DNA of 5,518 nt from Acidimicrobiales bacterium (GTDB lineage: Bacteria > Actinomycetota > Acidimicrobiia > Acidimicrobiales > CADCSY01). The translations under genes and the position numbers were made by a program. The notes beneath the pieces are model-generated. The model saw only the letters and a list, made by a program, of their open reading frames with translations. It was not told the origin of the DNA and did not search any database. Where the stretch lies: contig JAUJLZ010000151.1 of the NCBI GenBank assembly GCA_030447125.1, positions 1-5,518 on the forward strand. Reading direction: 5' to 3'. This document shows positions 5,080 to 5,518 of the stretch, in pieces (position 1 is the stretch's first letter; every line of letters starts with the position of its first letter).

Positions 5080-5518
5080 TCATCGGCTGAGCCGTAGCAG
5101 CGCCGTGTACAGGGTGAGGCCGGGCCCGAAGGCCAACACCACGACCGGATCGCCCGGCTCCAGCGCCTGGGTGGCGAGGATCCGCTCCAGGGTCAACAAG
5201 ACGGTGGCCGAGGAGGTGTTGCCGGAGACGGCCAGGGTCTCCCGGGAGTCCGACCCGTGCTCGTCGAGGCCGAGACGCTCCCCCACCACGTCGAGGATTT
5301 CGGGCCGCCGGAGTGCACCGCCCACGCCGCCACATCGCCGATCTCGAGGCGGTGGTGCCCGAGGAGCGCGTCGACGGTGCGCCTGACCGCCGTCGGCGGG
5401 GATGGGGGTGGCCCACCCTCGGACAGGTACACCTGACCGGCGTGGGCGGCGATCGCGTTCACCGGCGGGCGCAGCCCCGACCCGCCACACCGTGCCGCCG
5501 GCTCGGCTCCCCCGAATG
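5080..5518 (-). pseudogene. Type III polyketide synthase (chalcone synthase-like), C-terminal part, frameshifted
   Basis: Type III polyketide synthases are homodimeric ketosynthases that extend a starter CoA with malonyl-CoA. The C-terminal frame encodes PEILDVVGERLGL, then the active-site asparagine block SGNTSSATV (Asn codon complement of 5218-5220) and the AFGPGLT loop (FGPG at 5119-5130), stopping at 5080. The preceding part, with TAVRRTVDALL and DVAAWAVHSGGP (catalytic His codon at 5313-5315), is in a different frame. One base is missing around the GGG at 5302-5304: restoring it joins VHSGGP to EILDVV, as in the family's HPGG-P-x-ILD motif. The frame upstream stays open to the window edge, and the catalytic cysteine region lies beyond it. 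The segment between the edge and VYLSEGG looks poorly conserved and perhaps short, so more damage is possible. The product is unknown. Family assignment is firm. Whether the gene is dead or misread is open. Confidence 0.75.

Noticed and set aside
5085..5095. CGGCTGAGCCG palindrome between convergent genes as a bidirectional terminator
   Set aside because: It has a one-base centre, lies inside the last codons of the minus-strand gene and has no T tract on either side.

Overview
This is a G+C-rich window. Its codon use, GNAT-type acetyltransferase, type III polyketide synthase end and TAnnnT promoter boxes suggest an actinomycetote, possibly an Acidimicrobiia-like lineage. The class-level guess is inference. 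No RNA gene, CRISPR array, insertion sequence or phage gene was seen.

Layout: (1) Bases 1-307 hold the C-terminal end of a membrane-anchored Asp-box-type protein. Its frame is interrupted near the window edge. (2) Bases 427-1249 encode a GNAT N-acetyltransferase of normal length, broken by a one-base frameshift near 666-668. (3) Bases 1250-1447 are a regulatory-looking gap with two hairpins, an A+T-rich island, a perfect 7-bp inverted repeat and a TAnnnT box six bases before the next start. (4) Bases 1448-3178 and 3251-4825 are two intact paralogues. Each has a signal peptide, six Asp-boxes (sialidase-like beta-propeller), one C-terminal membrane segment and an arginine-rich cytoplasmic tail. 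(5) Bases 4891-5064 hold a 57-codon ORF resembling the N-terminus of a SNF2-type helicase. (6) On the minus strand, 5080-5518 hold the C-terminal part of a type III polyketide synthase with a frame break just after its catalytic histidine.

The core of the window is a tandem family of surface-displayed beta-propeller proteins: two complete copies and probably the tail of a third. Each should be exported, fold outside the membrane and stay anchored by its C-terminus. The two complete copies have different start signals. The first appears leaderless. The second has a good -35/-10 promoter and a strong AGGAGG ribosome site inside the 72-bp gap, so it can be expressed independently. I see no sialidase catalytic signature in either, so binding or adhesion is as likely as enzyme activity.

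Single-base frame breaks occur in the left fragment, the acetyltransferase and the polyketide synthase, while both 1.6-kb propeller genes are clean. This could be decay of the flanking genes or local sequence errors. The reads would decide.
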